The notes under the pieces were generated by a model. That model saw only the letters and a list, made by a program, of their open reading frames with translations. It was not told where the DNA came from and did no database searches. A stretch of DNA of 64,000 nt from Microbispora corallina (GTDB taxonomy: Bacteria > Actinomycetota > Actinomycetes > Streptosporangiales > Streptosporangiaceae): NCBI RefSeq assembly GCF_016863035.1, contig NZ_BOOC01000004.1:1-64000 (forward strand), given 5' to 3'. Below are positions 41,768-49,653 of the stretch, in pieces. The position numbers and the translations under genes are program-made. The stretch's first letter is position 1. The number at the start of each line of letters is the position of its first letter.

Positions 41768-43245
41768 GCTACGTGGGCTTCGACGTCGACAAGATCCGCG
41801 GGCTGGCGCGGGAGATGCGCAAGGCGGGCGTCACGGCCGGGCCGCTGCACCGCGACCTGGCCAAGGTGCTCGCCGACGCGGAGGCCGCGCTCGGCGGCGT
41901 GGCGCCGACCACGTCCCAGCCCCTCCTCGACGCCATGCGCGGCGGCCCGGCGAAGGGACTGCCCGGCGTGCTGGCCACCTCGCTCCCCGGCGAGGCGGGG
42001 GAGATCGACCGCCGCTGCGACCGGATCTCGCCGCCCAACGGCGGGTTCCCGCCCGGCACGGTCGTCGACCCCATGGTCGTCTTCGACCGGGCCGAGCCCG
42101 ACGAGGGGAAGGTCAACCAGGCCCTCGACCTGATCAAGGGCCTGAACGGCAAGGACTTCGGCACGAACGGCAACCGCGACGACGTCCGCGAGGTGGCCAA
42201 GCGGCTGGAGGAGCTCACCCCCGCCGAGCTCGACCTGCTGCTGTCCAAGCTCGACGACGCCGACCTCAAGCGGTTCGGCGCGCTGATCTCCGACACCGGC
42301 GACCACTGGTACAACCCGTTCGACGCCAACGGCCTCCCGGAGGGGGAGCGGCGCGACCTGCTCAGCCATCTTCTGGAGCGGTCGGGTCCGGGTTCGTGGC
42401 CCAAGCTGGCCGCCGACCTGCCCGGCGTGCAGCCGGGGTTCGACACCACGGACGTGTTCCTGGACGGCGTCAACAGCCAGAGCGGCGTCTCCACGTCGGG
42501 CCTGCACTACGGCGTGCCGAACGTGCCGCTGTTCGCCGACGGCGGCGTCCAGGCGAGCGAGGTGGCGCAGGGCACGCTCGGCGACTGCTGGTACATCGCC
42601 TCCCTCAAGGCCACGGCGGCCGCCGACCCGAAGTTCATCCAGGACGGCATCCGGCAGAACGCCAACGGCACCATCTCCGTACGGGTCTGGGACAAGGACG
42701 GCAACCTGCACTGGGTCACCATGACCCCCGACCTGCCCCTCGACTCCGGCGGGAACATCGCCTTCGCCCGCAGCGTGAGCAACGGCACGACCACCGAGAG
42801 CTGGCCGGCCTACTACGAGAAGGCGTTCGCCCTCCTCTACGGCGACGACGACGGAGGCGCCCCCGACGGCAAGGACGGCGACTCCCGCTACGACCGCAAG
42901 GAGCACGGCGACTACGGCGCCGTCGAGTGGGACTTCACCGACAAGGCCCCGCCGTACGTCACCGGGAACGACGCGGACGGCATCGACCTCGACTACGACG
43001 ACGTCAAGAAGGCGTTCGACTCCGGCCACCCGGTCATCGTGTCGAGCCACTCGAACATGGACGGCGTGCCGGACCACCTGAAGAAGGCGTACGTGACCCG
43101 GCACGTGTTCTACGTGAAGGGCTTCCAGAACGGGAAGATGGTCCTGGGGAACCCGTGGGGACCGGGATCGCCCGACCTGGTGGTCACGCCCGACGAGTTC
43201 AAGCGCATGTTCGACGACCCGCAGAAGCTGACCGTGGGGAAGTGA
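41764..43245 (+). CDS. calpain-type (C2) cysteine protease with ESX-like N-terminal domain
   Basis: The 493-residue protein has three parts. Residues 1-90 form a helical ESX-like domain (VDKIRGLAREMRKAGVTAGP). Residues about 115-215 form a linker domain (LDLIKGLNGKDFG, ALISDTGDHWYNPFDANG). A calpain protease domain follows from about 265. The triad is visible: Cys275 in QGTLGDCWYIASLKA, His447 in TRHVFYVKGF, and Asn463 in LGNPWGPGSPD. No signal peptide. This is the make-up of a type VII-exported effector or toxin, preceded by a WXG protein and followed one base later by two small proteins that could be cognate inhibitors. Substrate unknown. No truncation. Confidence 0.85.
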   Translation: MSYVGFDVDKIRGLAREMRKAGVTAGPLHRDLAKVLADAEAALGGVAPTTSQPLLDAMRGGPAKGLPGVLATSLPGEAGEIDRRCDRISPPNGGFPPGTVVDPMVVFDRAEPDEGKVNQALDLIKGLNGKDFGTNGNRDDVREVAKRLEELTPAELDLLLSKLDDADLKRFGALISDTGDHWYNPFDANGLPEGERRDLLSHLLERSGPGSWPKLAADLPGVQPGFDTTDVFLDGVNSQSGVSTSGLHYGVPNVPLFADGGVQASEVAQGTLGDCWYIASLKATAAADPKFIQDGIRQNANGTISVRVWDKDGNLHWVTMTPDLPLDSGGNIAFARSVSNGTTTESWPAYYEKAFALLYGDDDGGAPDGKDGDSRYDRKEHGDYGAVEWDFTDKAPPYVTGNDADGIDLDYDDVKKAFDSGHPVIVSSHSNMDGVPDHLKKAYVTRHVFYVKGFQNGKMVLGNPWGPGSPDLVVTPDEFKRMFDDPQKLTVGK

Positions 43246-43246
43246 G

Positions 43247-43492
43247 ATGGACAGGTGGCGGCTGCGCCGCGGCATCCCGTACCGGATGGAGCATCAGGGG
43301 GAGGCCCTGCTCGTCGGGATCAACGACCTCACTCCCGACCGGGTGACCTTCACCGTGAACGTCGACGGTGTGCCGCGCGACACCTTCGCCCTCGGGGTGG
43401 GGGAGACGGCGCGGATCGCCGGCCGGCCGTACACGGTCGTCGCGATCGACGCGGACGGCCCGGGATTCGCCGATCTGGAGGCCCGCGCATGA
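43247..43492 (+). CDS. small cytoplasmic protein, paralogue of the next gene's product (DUF6406-like?)
   Basis: The 81-residue protein has no signal peptide. Its sequence (LLVGINDLTPDRVTFTVNVD, then GVGETARIAGRPYTVVAID) aligns by eye with the mature part of the following lipoprotein: both share VG[ED]xxx[IV]AG[RH]x[YF]xVV. ATG 43247 lies one base after the protease stop, and its own stop overlaps the next ATG. Position suggests an immunity or inhibitor protein for the protease in the cytoplasm. I recall such small domains as DUF6406 but am not sure. Confidence 0.6.
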   Translation: MDRWRLRRGIPYRMEHQGEALLVGINDLTPDRVTFTVNVDGVPRDTFALGVGETARIAGRPYTVVAIDADGPGFADLEARA

Positions 43493-43896
43493 GGCCGATC
43501 CCGTCCCGTGCGCCGCTCGCGGCGCCTGCGCGATCCCTTCGCCCGCTCGCGTGGCCGTTCGCCGCGGCCGCCCTCGTCCTGGCGGTGCTCCCCGCGGTCG
43601 CGTCCTGCGCGTCGTCCGGCGGGGGAGGCGCGGACGCCTCCGCCTGCGCGGGAACCGACCGGTCCGGCGCCGTCCACGTGCTCCAGGGCGGCACGTACCC
43701 CCTGGCGGGCGGCGCCCGCGCCGGGATCAATGTGATCGGCGACGACCACGCCGCGACCCTGACGCTGCTCGGCGGCCGCCCCGGCGATCCCGCCACCGTC
43801 GACGTCAAGGTGGGCGACGAGTTCGGCGTCGCCGGGCACCGCTTCCAGGTCGTCCAGGTCTGCTCCGACAAGGTCTCCCTGGTCCCCTCCTCGTGA
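43489..43896 (+). CDS. lipoprotein paralogue of the preceding small protein
   Basis: The 135-residue product has a long Arg/Pro-rich N-region, a hydrophobic core (PFAAAALVLAVLPAVA) and a lipobox-like AVASCASS, so it is probably lipid-anchored outside. The mature part (GINVIGDDHAATLTLLGG, VKVGDEFGVAGHRFQVVQVC) resembles the 81-residue protein before it. Two versions of one domain, one inside and one outside, fit protection against a protease that is made inside and exported; this is inference. It overlaps the previous gene by ATGA and ends the operon. Confidence 0.65.
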   Translation: MRPIPSRAPLAAPARSLRPLAWPFAAAALVLAVLPAVASCASSGGGGADASACAGTDRSGAVHVLQGGTYPLAGGARAGINVIGDDHAATLTLLGGRPGDPATVDVKVGDEFGVAGHRFQVVQVCSDKVSLVPSS

Positions 43897-43908
43897 CGGG
43901 GTGACCCC

Positions 43909-45291
43909 TCATCCGCCCGCCGTGCGGTCCCGGAGGGCGAGGGCGAGCACGGCGCCGAGGGCGGCGACGACGGCGGCGGCGACGAACATGACGTCGGTCC
44001 CGGCGGCCGCCGTCCGTGCGGCGCCGACGACGGCGACCGCGACGGCCACGCCGACGGAGCCGCCGATGTAGCGGGCGGTGTTGTTCGCGCCGGAGCCCAT
44101 GGCGGCGCGGCCGGCCGGCACGCTCTCGACGGACAGGCGGGCGAGGGCCGCGTTGGCGAGGCCGCTGCCGATCCCGATCAGCACGAGCGCCGCGGACGCC
44201 CGTCCCCAGGACCAGTGGCTCGCCGTGCCGAGAAGGCCGAGGTCGCCGGCCGCCCCCACCGCGAGCCCGGCGGCGAGCTGGGCGCGGCCGGGCAGCCGCG
44301 TCCGGCCCGCGACGATCGAGGAGACGGCCGACACGCTCGTCCAGATCGCCGTCATGCCCGCCGCCTCCAGCGGGGCGAACCCGTGGGCCACCTGGACGAT
44401 CGTGGCCAGGTACGTCAGGGGCCCGATCACGGCCAGGCCGGTGACCAGGGCGCCGCCGATCGACGCGAGGAACGGCGGCCGGCGGAACAGCGACAGGTCG
44501 AGCATCGGGGCCCGCGACCGCGCCTCGATCGCCACGAACGCGGCGAGCAGCACGGCGGCTGCGGCGAACAGGGCGACGACGGAGACGCTCGCCCAACCGG
44601 CGCGGCCCTGGGTCAGCGCCGTCAGCAGCGCGGTCAGCCCGAGCCCGAGGGCGAGCACGCCCGGCACGTCCATCCGGCGGGGCGTCTCGGCCCGCGACTC
44701 CCGAAGGCGCAGGACGCCGGCCAGCGTGAGCAGGGCGGCCACGCCGCCGAGGACCCAGTAGACGAGCCGCCAGCTGCCCCACTGGGCGAGCACGGCCGAC
44801 AGCGGCGGGCCGGCCGTCAGGCCGGCGCCGATCATCGCGCCCCAGGCCGCGGTGGCCCTCACGCGGGGGGCGCCCGGAGGGAAGGCGTGGGCGATCATGC
44901 CGAGGCTCGCGCTGAGCATGGCGGCGCTGGCCCCGCCCTGCACGATCCGGGCGAGCACGAAGACGAGCGTCCCGCCCGCGGCGGCGCAGACGACGGAGGC
45001 GGCCGCCAGCGCGGCCGACCCGATCAGGAAGACGCGCTTGCGCCCGTGGTCGTCGGCCAGCGTGCCGGCCGTGAGCAGCGTCGCGGCGAGGCCGAGGGCG
45101 ATCCCGTTGAGGATCCAGACCTGGCCGGTCGGGCCGGCGCCGAGGCCCGCCGCCGTCTGGGGCAGCGTGGTGGCCGGTGCACTGTAGTTCATGAGCACGA
45201 GCAGGGTGGCGGCGCAGCCCACGAGCAGGGTGGCGGACCGGTGCGCCTGGTCGGCCGGCGGCAGCGCGGCGCGAGGAGGCGAGAGCGTCAC
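43909..45291 (-). CDS. MFS transporter, DHA2-like
   Basis: The 460-residue protein has about 12-14 membrane helices. It includes LNGIALGLAATLLTAGTLAD with DDHGRKRVFLIGS (motif A), VLARIVQGGASAAMLSASLG (motif B) and GAMIGAGLTAGPPLSAVLAQ (motif C). It probably exports a drug-like compound. GTG 45291 is preceded by GGAG. It is divergent from an HxlR regulator, with two matching palindromes between, and converges on the small lipoprotein gene. Confidence 0.88.
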   Translation of the reverse strand: MTLSPPRAALPPADQAHRSATLLVGCAATLLVLMNYSAPATTLPQTAAGLGAGPTGQVWILNGIALGLAATLLTAGTLADDHGRKRVFLIGSAALAAASVVCAAAGGTLVFVLARIVQGGASAAMLSASLGMIAHAFPPGAPRVRATAAWGAMIGAGLTAGPPLSAVLAQWGSWRLVYWVLGGVAALLTLAGVLRLRESRAETPRRMDVPGVLALGLGLTALLTALTQGRAGWASVSVVALFAAAAVLLAAFVAIEARSRAPMLDLSLFRRPPFLASIGGALVTGLAVIGPLTYLATIVQVAHGFAPLEAAGMTAIWTSVSAVSSIVAGRTRLPGRAQLAAGLAVGAAGDLGLLGTASHWSWGRASAALVLIGIGSGLANAALARLSVESVPAGRAAMGSGANNTARYIGGSVGVAVAVAVVGAARTAAAGTDVMFVAAAVVAALGAVLALALRDRTAGG

Positions 45292-45315
45292 GGCGACTCC
45301 AAGGTCTGTCTTTGA

Positions 45316-45372
45316 GTTCGTTCATCGAACCAACAGGGGGAAACCCTAGCAGTGATGGTTCGGTGATTGAAC
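45316..45372. promoter_or_regulatory. two HxlR-type operators 42 bases apart
   Basis: GTTCGTTCATCGAAC (45316-45330) and GTTCGGTGATTGAAC (45358-45372) have the same 15-base size and ends GTTCG/GAAC. They are spaced four helical turns apart between the divergent MFS and HxlR genes. Confidence 0.7.
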
Positions 45373-45391
45373 TAGCGGATAGACTGGCCGC

Positions 45392-45922
45392 ATGGCGCTG
45401 GGCAAGGACTACGAGGGCCAGGACTGCTCGCTGGCGCGGGCCCTGGAGTTGGTCGGCGAGCGGTGGACGCTGCTGGTGATCCGCGACGCGTTCTACGGCG
45501 TGCGGCGGTACAGCGACTTCGTGGCTCATCTGGACATCCCGCGGGCGGTCCTCGCCGACCGGCTGGCGGCGCTGACCGCGGCCGGTGTCCTGGAACGGCG
45601 CCGCTACCAGCAGTCGCCCCCGCGCGACGAGTACGTGCTGACCCCGATGGGGCGGGACCTGTGGCCCGCGGTCCACGCGCTGTCGCGGTGGGGCGGCCGC
45701 TACCTGTCGCCGGACGGACCGAGCAAGCTCTACACGCACGCGCTCTGCGGGTCCCCGCTCGACCAGGCGGGGACGTGTCCGGAGTGCGGCGGCCCGGTGC
45801 CGCCGGAGGACGTCGAGGCGCGGCCGGTCCGGCCGACGGCCTGCGACCGGAGGGACGACCCGGTCACCCGCCTGCTCGAAGGACCGCGCCGCCTCCTGCG
45901 GCCCCTGACGGAACCGGTCTGA
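45392..45922 (+). CDS. HxlR-family transcriptional regulator with C-terminal zinc-ribbon-like Cys cluster
   Basis: The 176-residue protein has the HxlR winged helix: DCSLARALELVGERWTLLVI, RDAFYGVRRYSDF, VLADRLAALTAAGVLERRRY. HxlR proteins are often redox or aldehyde sensors using the Cys in the DCS motif. An extra 60-residue tail has Cys residues spaced C-x8-C-x2-C (ALCGSPLDQAGTCPECGGPV), possibly a zinc ribbon. TAGACT six bases before the ATG and no ribosome site suggest a leaderless message. It likely represses the divergent MFS gene. Confidence 0.87.
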   Translation: MALGKDYEGQDCSLARALELVGERWTLLVIRDAFYGVRRYSDFVAHLDIPRAVLADRLAALTAAGVLERRRYQQSPPRDEYVLTPMGRDLWPAVHALSRWGGRYLSPDGPSKLYTHALCGSPLDQAGTCPECGGPVPPEDVEARPVRPTACDRRDDPVTRLLEGPRRLLRPLTEPV

Positions 45923-45948
45923 CCGCTCCGGGACGGTCCCTCACGCGC

Positions 45949-46440
45949 TCAGGCGCGGGCGGCGTCGCAGGCGCCCGTCCGGGTGCGGGCGGACGACCAG
46001 CGGCCCGCGTGGGCGGTGGTGGGGCGCCGGTCCCGCTCGGCGTCGAACCAGATCTCGAACCACACCTCGTTGCGGCCGCCCTCCCGGACGAGCCCCCAGC
46101 GGTCGGAGAGGGCGTCGAGCAGCGGCAGGCCCCGGCCGTTCGGGCCCTCGGGGACGGCGTGGCCGGCGCAGGGAGGCCCGGCGGAGCCGTCGTCCTCGAC
46201 GCCGACCCGCACCCGGTCGGCCAGGCACGCCACGGTGATCGTGAACGTGCCGCCCAGGCCCGACCGCGAGTGGACGACGGCGTTGGTGGCTATCTCACTC
46301 GTCAGCAGCACGCAGTCGTCGTGCCGCGGGTGGTCGCGGCCCAGCGTGGCCGACACCAGGCGGCGTGCGCGCCCGACCTGGTCCCGTCCGCCGTCGAGCC
46401 GCGCGACGCGATGTCCCGAACCGTCCCCCGAGATCTCCAT
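45949..46440 (-). CDS. RsbW/SpoIIAB-type ATP-binding (anti-sigma-like) protein
   Basis: The 163-residue protein is a lone histidine-kinase-type ATPase domain: LLTSEIATNAVVHSRSGLGG (N box), VRVGVEDDGSAG (G1 box) and NGRGLPLLDALSDRWG (G2 region). In actinomycetes such proteins are kinases that bind sigma factors or their antagonists. No sigma factor or anti-anti-sigma gene is next to it, so the partner must be elsewhere. ATG 46440 has GGGAGG upstream. The C-terminus is basic and disordered. Confidence 0.87.
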   Translation of the reverse strand: MEISGDGSGHRVARLDGGRDQVGRARRLVSATLGRDHPRHDDCVLLTSEIATNAVVHSRSGLGGTFTITVACLADRVRVGVEDDGSAGPPCAGHAVPEGPNGRGLPLLDALSDRWGLVREGGRNEVWFEIWFDAERDRRPTTAHAGRWSSARTRTGACDAARA

Positions 46441-46523
46441 GGCACCCTCCCTGTGTGGCCGCGATATCAGGACGCCCCCGCGGCTGTCCGAGATGTCACG
46501 GGAAAGTAGGAGTGTGCTAGCCC

Positions 46524-46545
46524 CCGGGAGCCGTCAGACTCCCGG
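46524..46545 (-). terminator. terminator downstream of the Spd-like gene
   Basis: CCGGGAG and CTCCCGG arms with an 8-base loop, 18 bases after the stop of the gene ending at 46563. Confidence 0.6.
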
Positions 46546-46562
46546 AGACCGATGCGACGTCG

Positions 46563-47831
46563 TCAGTGGTCGCCGGAGGACGAGCCGTTCACCGTGAGCA
46601 CGCGCTCGGGGACCTCGATGGCCGGGAACGTCCCGGTGTCCAGGATGCCGTGCTCCCGGTAGGCGGCCTCCAGCAGCGCGTGCGCCTGCGGTTCGAGCTT
46701 CCACAGCGCCCGCCACTCGCGCGCCAGCGCGACCGGGATGGCGACCTCCTGGGCGATGTCCGCCGCCCGCGGGACGTACTTGAGGTCGATCTGCTGGTCC
46801 CAGTAGCGCCGGGCCGCCCGCAGCTGCGCCGCCCGCTGGGCGGTGTCCACCGGCGGGCCGGCGTCGGCCGGGCGGTCCTCCTCGTCGTCGTCGTCCACGA
46901 GCTCCGCCCGGGCGGTGCCCGAGGGCAGAGCCGGGTGGACGGCGACGGCGACGGGCTGCTGCTCCGGCTCGGGGGCCCACGGGACGGGCGGCGTCAGGTC
47001 GATGAGGGCCGCCGTGTTGTAGAGCGCTCCAATCTGCGACAACAGCGCCTCCTGCCGTTTGTCGTCGATCGCGAGACCCGTGTACTCCACCGCGCGGTCC
47101 ATGGCCTTGTCGAGCCTGGCCAGCGCGACGCGCATCTTGCGGTCGGACGCGCCCGCCTCGCGCAGCGCGCGGGCCTTCTTGGCGGCCAGCGCGACCCGGG
47201 TGAGCCTGCGATGGGCGTCGACCTCGCTGGCGGTGCGGTCGCTCGCCTCGGCCAGGCCGACCCGCACGAGGACCCGCTCCGGAGTGAGGCGCCAGTTGAT
47301 CCGGGCCCGGCCCGTGATGCGGTGCCGCTCGATGGCCATGCCGCGCTCCCACAGCCACGCGGCCACCAGCGGCGCGGCGAGCCGGAAGACGGCCTCGGCG
47401 AGGCTGCGGGCGTCCATGCTCGACAGCACGGCCGACAGGCAGGTGAGGGCCCACACGGCGATGCCGTCGATACCGGCCGAGTAGTTCTCGCGCATGTTGC
47501 GGCGGGCGCGCACCGCGCTGGTGATGACGGCCACCTCGATGAACGCGAACAGCAGCAGGCGCAGCGGCCCGTCGAAGCCGAGCACGTCGCCGGAGAAGCG
47601 CCACATGCCCTGCGCGGACACCCCGGTGGCGATGCTGGCGGCGACGATGGTCAGGATGTCCTCGGTGGGACGGCCCGCGGCCCAGCGCCGCAGCAGCCGC
47701 GACACGACGCGGAACACCGTGCGCAGCACGAAGACGATCAACGCGAGCAGGACCAGGGCGAACACGCAGATGATGACTGTTCCGACCGGATGGTCCGACG
47801 CGAAGGCGGTTATTTGGTCAATGGGGGGCAT
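46563..47831 (-). CDS. polytopic membrane protein, DUF2637/Spd-like
   Basis: The 422-residue protein has about five membrane helices in residues 15-170 (TVIICVFALVLLALIVFVLR, LRLLLFAFIEVAVITSAV, IAVWALTCLSAVLSSMDAR). A long cytoplasmic part follows, with a charged helical segment (RALREAGASDRKMRVALARL) and a second helical region ending near ILDTGTFPAIEVPERVL. The membrane part recalls the DUF2637/Spd proteins of actinomycete conjugative elements. No transfer, replication or integrase gene is near, so it is either a relic or a chromosomal relative. The role is unknown. ATG 47831 has a weak ribosome site. Confidence 0.65.
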   Translation of the reverse strand: MPPIDQITAFASDHPVGTVIICVFALVLLALIVFVLRTVFRVVSRLLRRWAAGRPTEDILTIVAASIATGVSAQGMWRFSGDVLGFDGPLRLLLFAFIEVAVITSAVRARRNMRENYSAGIDGIAVWALTCLSAVLSSMDARSLAEAVFRLAAPLVAAWLWERGMAIERHRITGRARINWRLTPERVLVRVGLAEASDRTASEVDAHRRLTRVALAAKKARALREAGASDRKMRVALARLDKAMDRAVEYTGLAIDDKRQEALLSQIGALYNTAALIDLTPPVPWAPEPEQQPVAVAVHPALPSGTARAELVDDDDEEDRPADAGPPVDTAQRAAQLRAARRYWDQQIDLKYVPRAADIAQEVAIPVALAREWRALWKLEPQAHALLEAAYREHGILDTGTFPAIEVPERVLTVNGSSSGDH

Positions 47832-47948
47832 CAGTCACGGTCTCTCGATGTCCGGCACTCTTTACGCGAGATCATTCCAGAATGCCGTCATCCTGTACGT
47901 GAAACACGCGCGCACGGCCGTGACGGTTGGGGCAAGGGGGAGACAAGG

Positions 47949-48935
47949 TCACGTGTCGGGGGACGCGAGCCAGGCGTCGATCTCGCGGCGCAGCCGCTCC
48001 TTCGTCCCGGCCGGGGCGAACGACGCGTCGGCCGACGCCCGGGCGAGAGCGGCCAGGGCGGCGTCGTCGTAGCCGAAGGCGTCCCGCACCCTGGCGTACT
48101 CCTCCGACAGGGTCGTTCCTGCGCTCGACGGGATGTCGGTGTTGAGCGTGACGGCGAGCCCGGCGTCGAGCAGCAGCGGCAGCGGGTGGGCCGCCAGCGA
48201 CCCGACCAGGCCGAGGGCGACGTTGGACGACGGGCAGACCTCCAGCGGGATGCCCCGCTCGCGCACCTCGGCGACCAGGTCGCCGTCCTCCAGGACGCGG
48301 AAGCCGTGGCCGAGCCGCTCGGCCCGGCCGATCGTGACGGCCTCCCGGATGCTCTCCGGGCCCTCGCACTCGCCCGCGTGGTGCACGAGGCGGAGCCCGG
48401 CGTCCGCGGCGGCGGCGATCACGTCGGCGAACGGCGCGAGGGGGTACGACTCCTCCCCGGCCATGCCGATCCCGGCGACCCCGCGGTCCGCGTAGCGGGT
48501 GGCGAGCTTCAGCGTGCGCCACGCCCGGTCGGCCGACCGGCGGCGCGAGTGGTCGAGCAGCACCCGGCACTCCACGCCGTGGGCCGCCGCGCCCTCGGCC
48601 AGGCCGTCGAGCACGGCCTCCAGCGGCATCTCCAGGTCGTCCAGCCGCTCGCCGTGGGAGGCGGCGGTGAACGTGACCTCGGCGTACCGGGTGCCCTGGG
48701 CCGCCTCGTCGCGGCAGAACTCCACCGCGATCCTCCGGAAGTCCTCCGGCCGCCGCAGGCAGTGCCGTACGAGGGAGTTGTGGTCGGCGAACGCGCGGAA
48801 ACCGGCGAACGGGCCGGGCGGCGGGGGGACCGGCAGGCCGTTGGCGTCGGCGATCTCGCGGAGCGTCTCCGGCCTGATCGTGCTCTCCAGGTGGACGTGC
48901 AGATGGGCCTTGGGCAGCCGCGCGATGTCCCGCAT
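47949..48935 (-). CDS. adenosine deaminase family protein
   Basis: The 328-residue metal-dependent deaminase has KAHLHVHLEST (zinc ligands HxH), LVHHAGECEGPESI, RLGHGFRVLED and EVCPSSNVALG, so the TIM-barrel site is mostly intact. Where adenosine deaminases read TDDP it has LNTDIPSSAG: the zinc-ligand Asp is kept but the next Asp is Ile. The substrate may therefore differ from adenosine, for example another purine nucleoside. ATG 48935 gives the normal N-terminus. It is divergent from a MarR gene with a perfect palindrome in the gap. Confidence 0.87.
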   Translation of the reverse strand: MRDIARLPKAHLHVHLESTIRPETLREIADANGLPVPPPPGPFAGFRAFADHNSLVRHCLRRPEDFRRIAVEFCRDEAAQGTRYAEVTFTAASHGERLDDLEMPLEAVLDGLAEGAAAHGVECRVLLDHSRRRSADRAWRTLKLATRYADRGVAGIGMAGEESYPLAPFADVIAAAADAGLRLVHHAGECEGPESIREAVTIGRAERLGHGFRVLEDGDLVAEVRERGIPLEVCPSSNVALGLVGSLAAHPLPLLLDAGLAVTLNTDIPSSAGTTLSEEYARVRDAFGYDDAALAALARASADASFAPAGTKERLRREIDAWLASPDT

Positions 48936-48987
48936 GCCCGCGAGCCTAGGAAACGCCCCGGGTGGGCCGCATCTCGTTATTTTAATT

Positions 48988-49014
48988 AGAAACTTAATAA
49001 GTTTCTGATACAGT
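48988..49014 (+). promoter_or_regulatory. MarR operator AGAAACTT-AAT-AAGTTTCT within its promoter
   Basis: A perfect inverted repeat with 8-base arms (48988-49006) lies between a -35-like TTAGAA (48986-48991) and a -10-like TACAGT (49009-49014), 17 bases apart. TACAGT ends seven bases before the GTG at 49022. This AT-rich island stands out from its surroundings. Confidence 0.75.
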
Positions 49015-49021
49015 CTGGCGC

Positions 49022-49501
49022 GTGTCCCAGGAGATCCCCGAGCTGAACGTCGTCGGCCTGACCTCGGTGCTGGAGAGGTTCACCCGGATGTTCATCCGCC
49101 TGCCGTCGGTGCAGCGCCTGAGCTTCACGACGCTGTCGGTGCTGCACACGCTCGAGGGCCGGGGGCCGATGCGGCTCACCGACCTGACCGCCAGCGAGCA
49201 GGTCACCCAGTCGGCCGTCACGCAGATCGTGACCAAGCTGGAGCGCGAGGGCCTGGTGCGGCGCGGGCCCGACCCGTCCGACGGCCGCGCGGTCCTCGTG
49301 CGCGTGACGGCGGCCGGCGCCGCGATCGTCCGGGGGAGGCGGGCCGACCGGATCGCGCATCTGTCGGAGCTCACCGACCGGCTCAGCCCCGCCGAGCGCG
49401 AGGCCGTCGCGGCGGCGCTGCCGGCGCTGACGCGCCTCGTCGAGCTCGACCGGGAACGCTCCGGCGAGGACGGCGGAGGGCGGGCACGCGGCGGGACGTG
49501 A
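49022..49501 (+). CDS. MarR-family transcriptional regulator
   Basis: The 159-residue protein has the MarR fold: LSFTTLSVLHTLEGRGPMRL, ASEQVTQSAVTQIVTKLERE (recognition helix) and RRGPDPSDGRAVLVRVTAAG (wing). GTG 49022 lacks a ribosome site and follows a -10 element by seven bases, so it is probably leaderless. The operator in its own promoter implies autoregulation and possibly control of the divergent deaminase; the downstream epoxide hydrolase could be a further target. Confidence 0.88.
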   Translation: MSQEIPELNVVGLTSVLERFTRMFIRLPSVQRLSFTTLSVLHTLEGRGPMRLTDLTASEQVTQSAVTQIVTKLEREGLVRRGPDPSDGRAVLVRVTAAGAAIVRGRRADRIAHLSELTDRLSPAEREAVAAALPALTRLVELDRERSGEDGGGRARGGT

Positions 49502-49653
49502 GGCGCGGAACCCCCAGCCCGTCATCAACCGGAACCCGAAGCGGAAGCCCGACCCCCTCACAGACCGGGACACGTGAACCCGGGACCCCACCCCGGCACA
49601 GACGCGGCCGGGAGGCCGGCCACGCGCGCCTCCCGCGCGAACGGATCGAGGAG

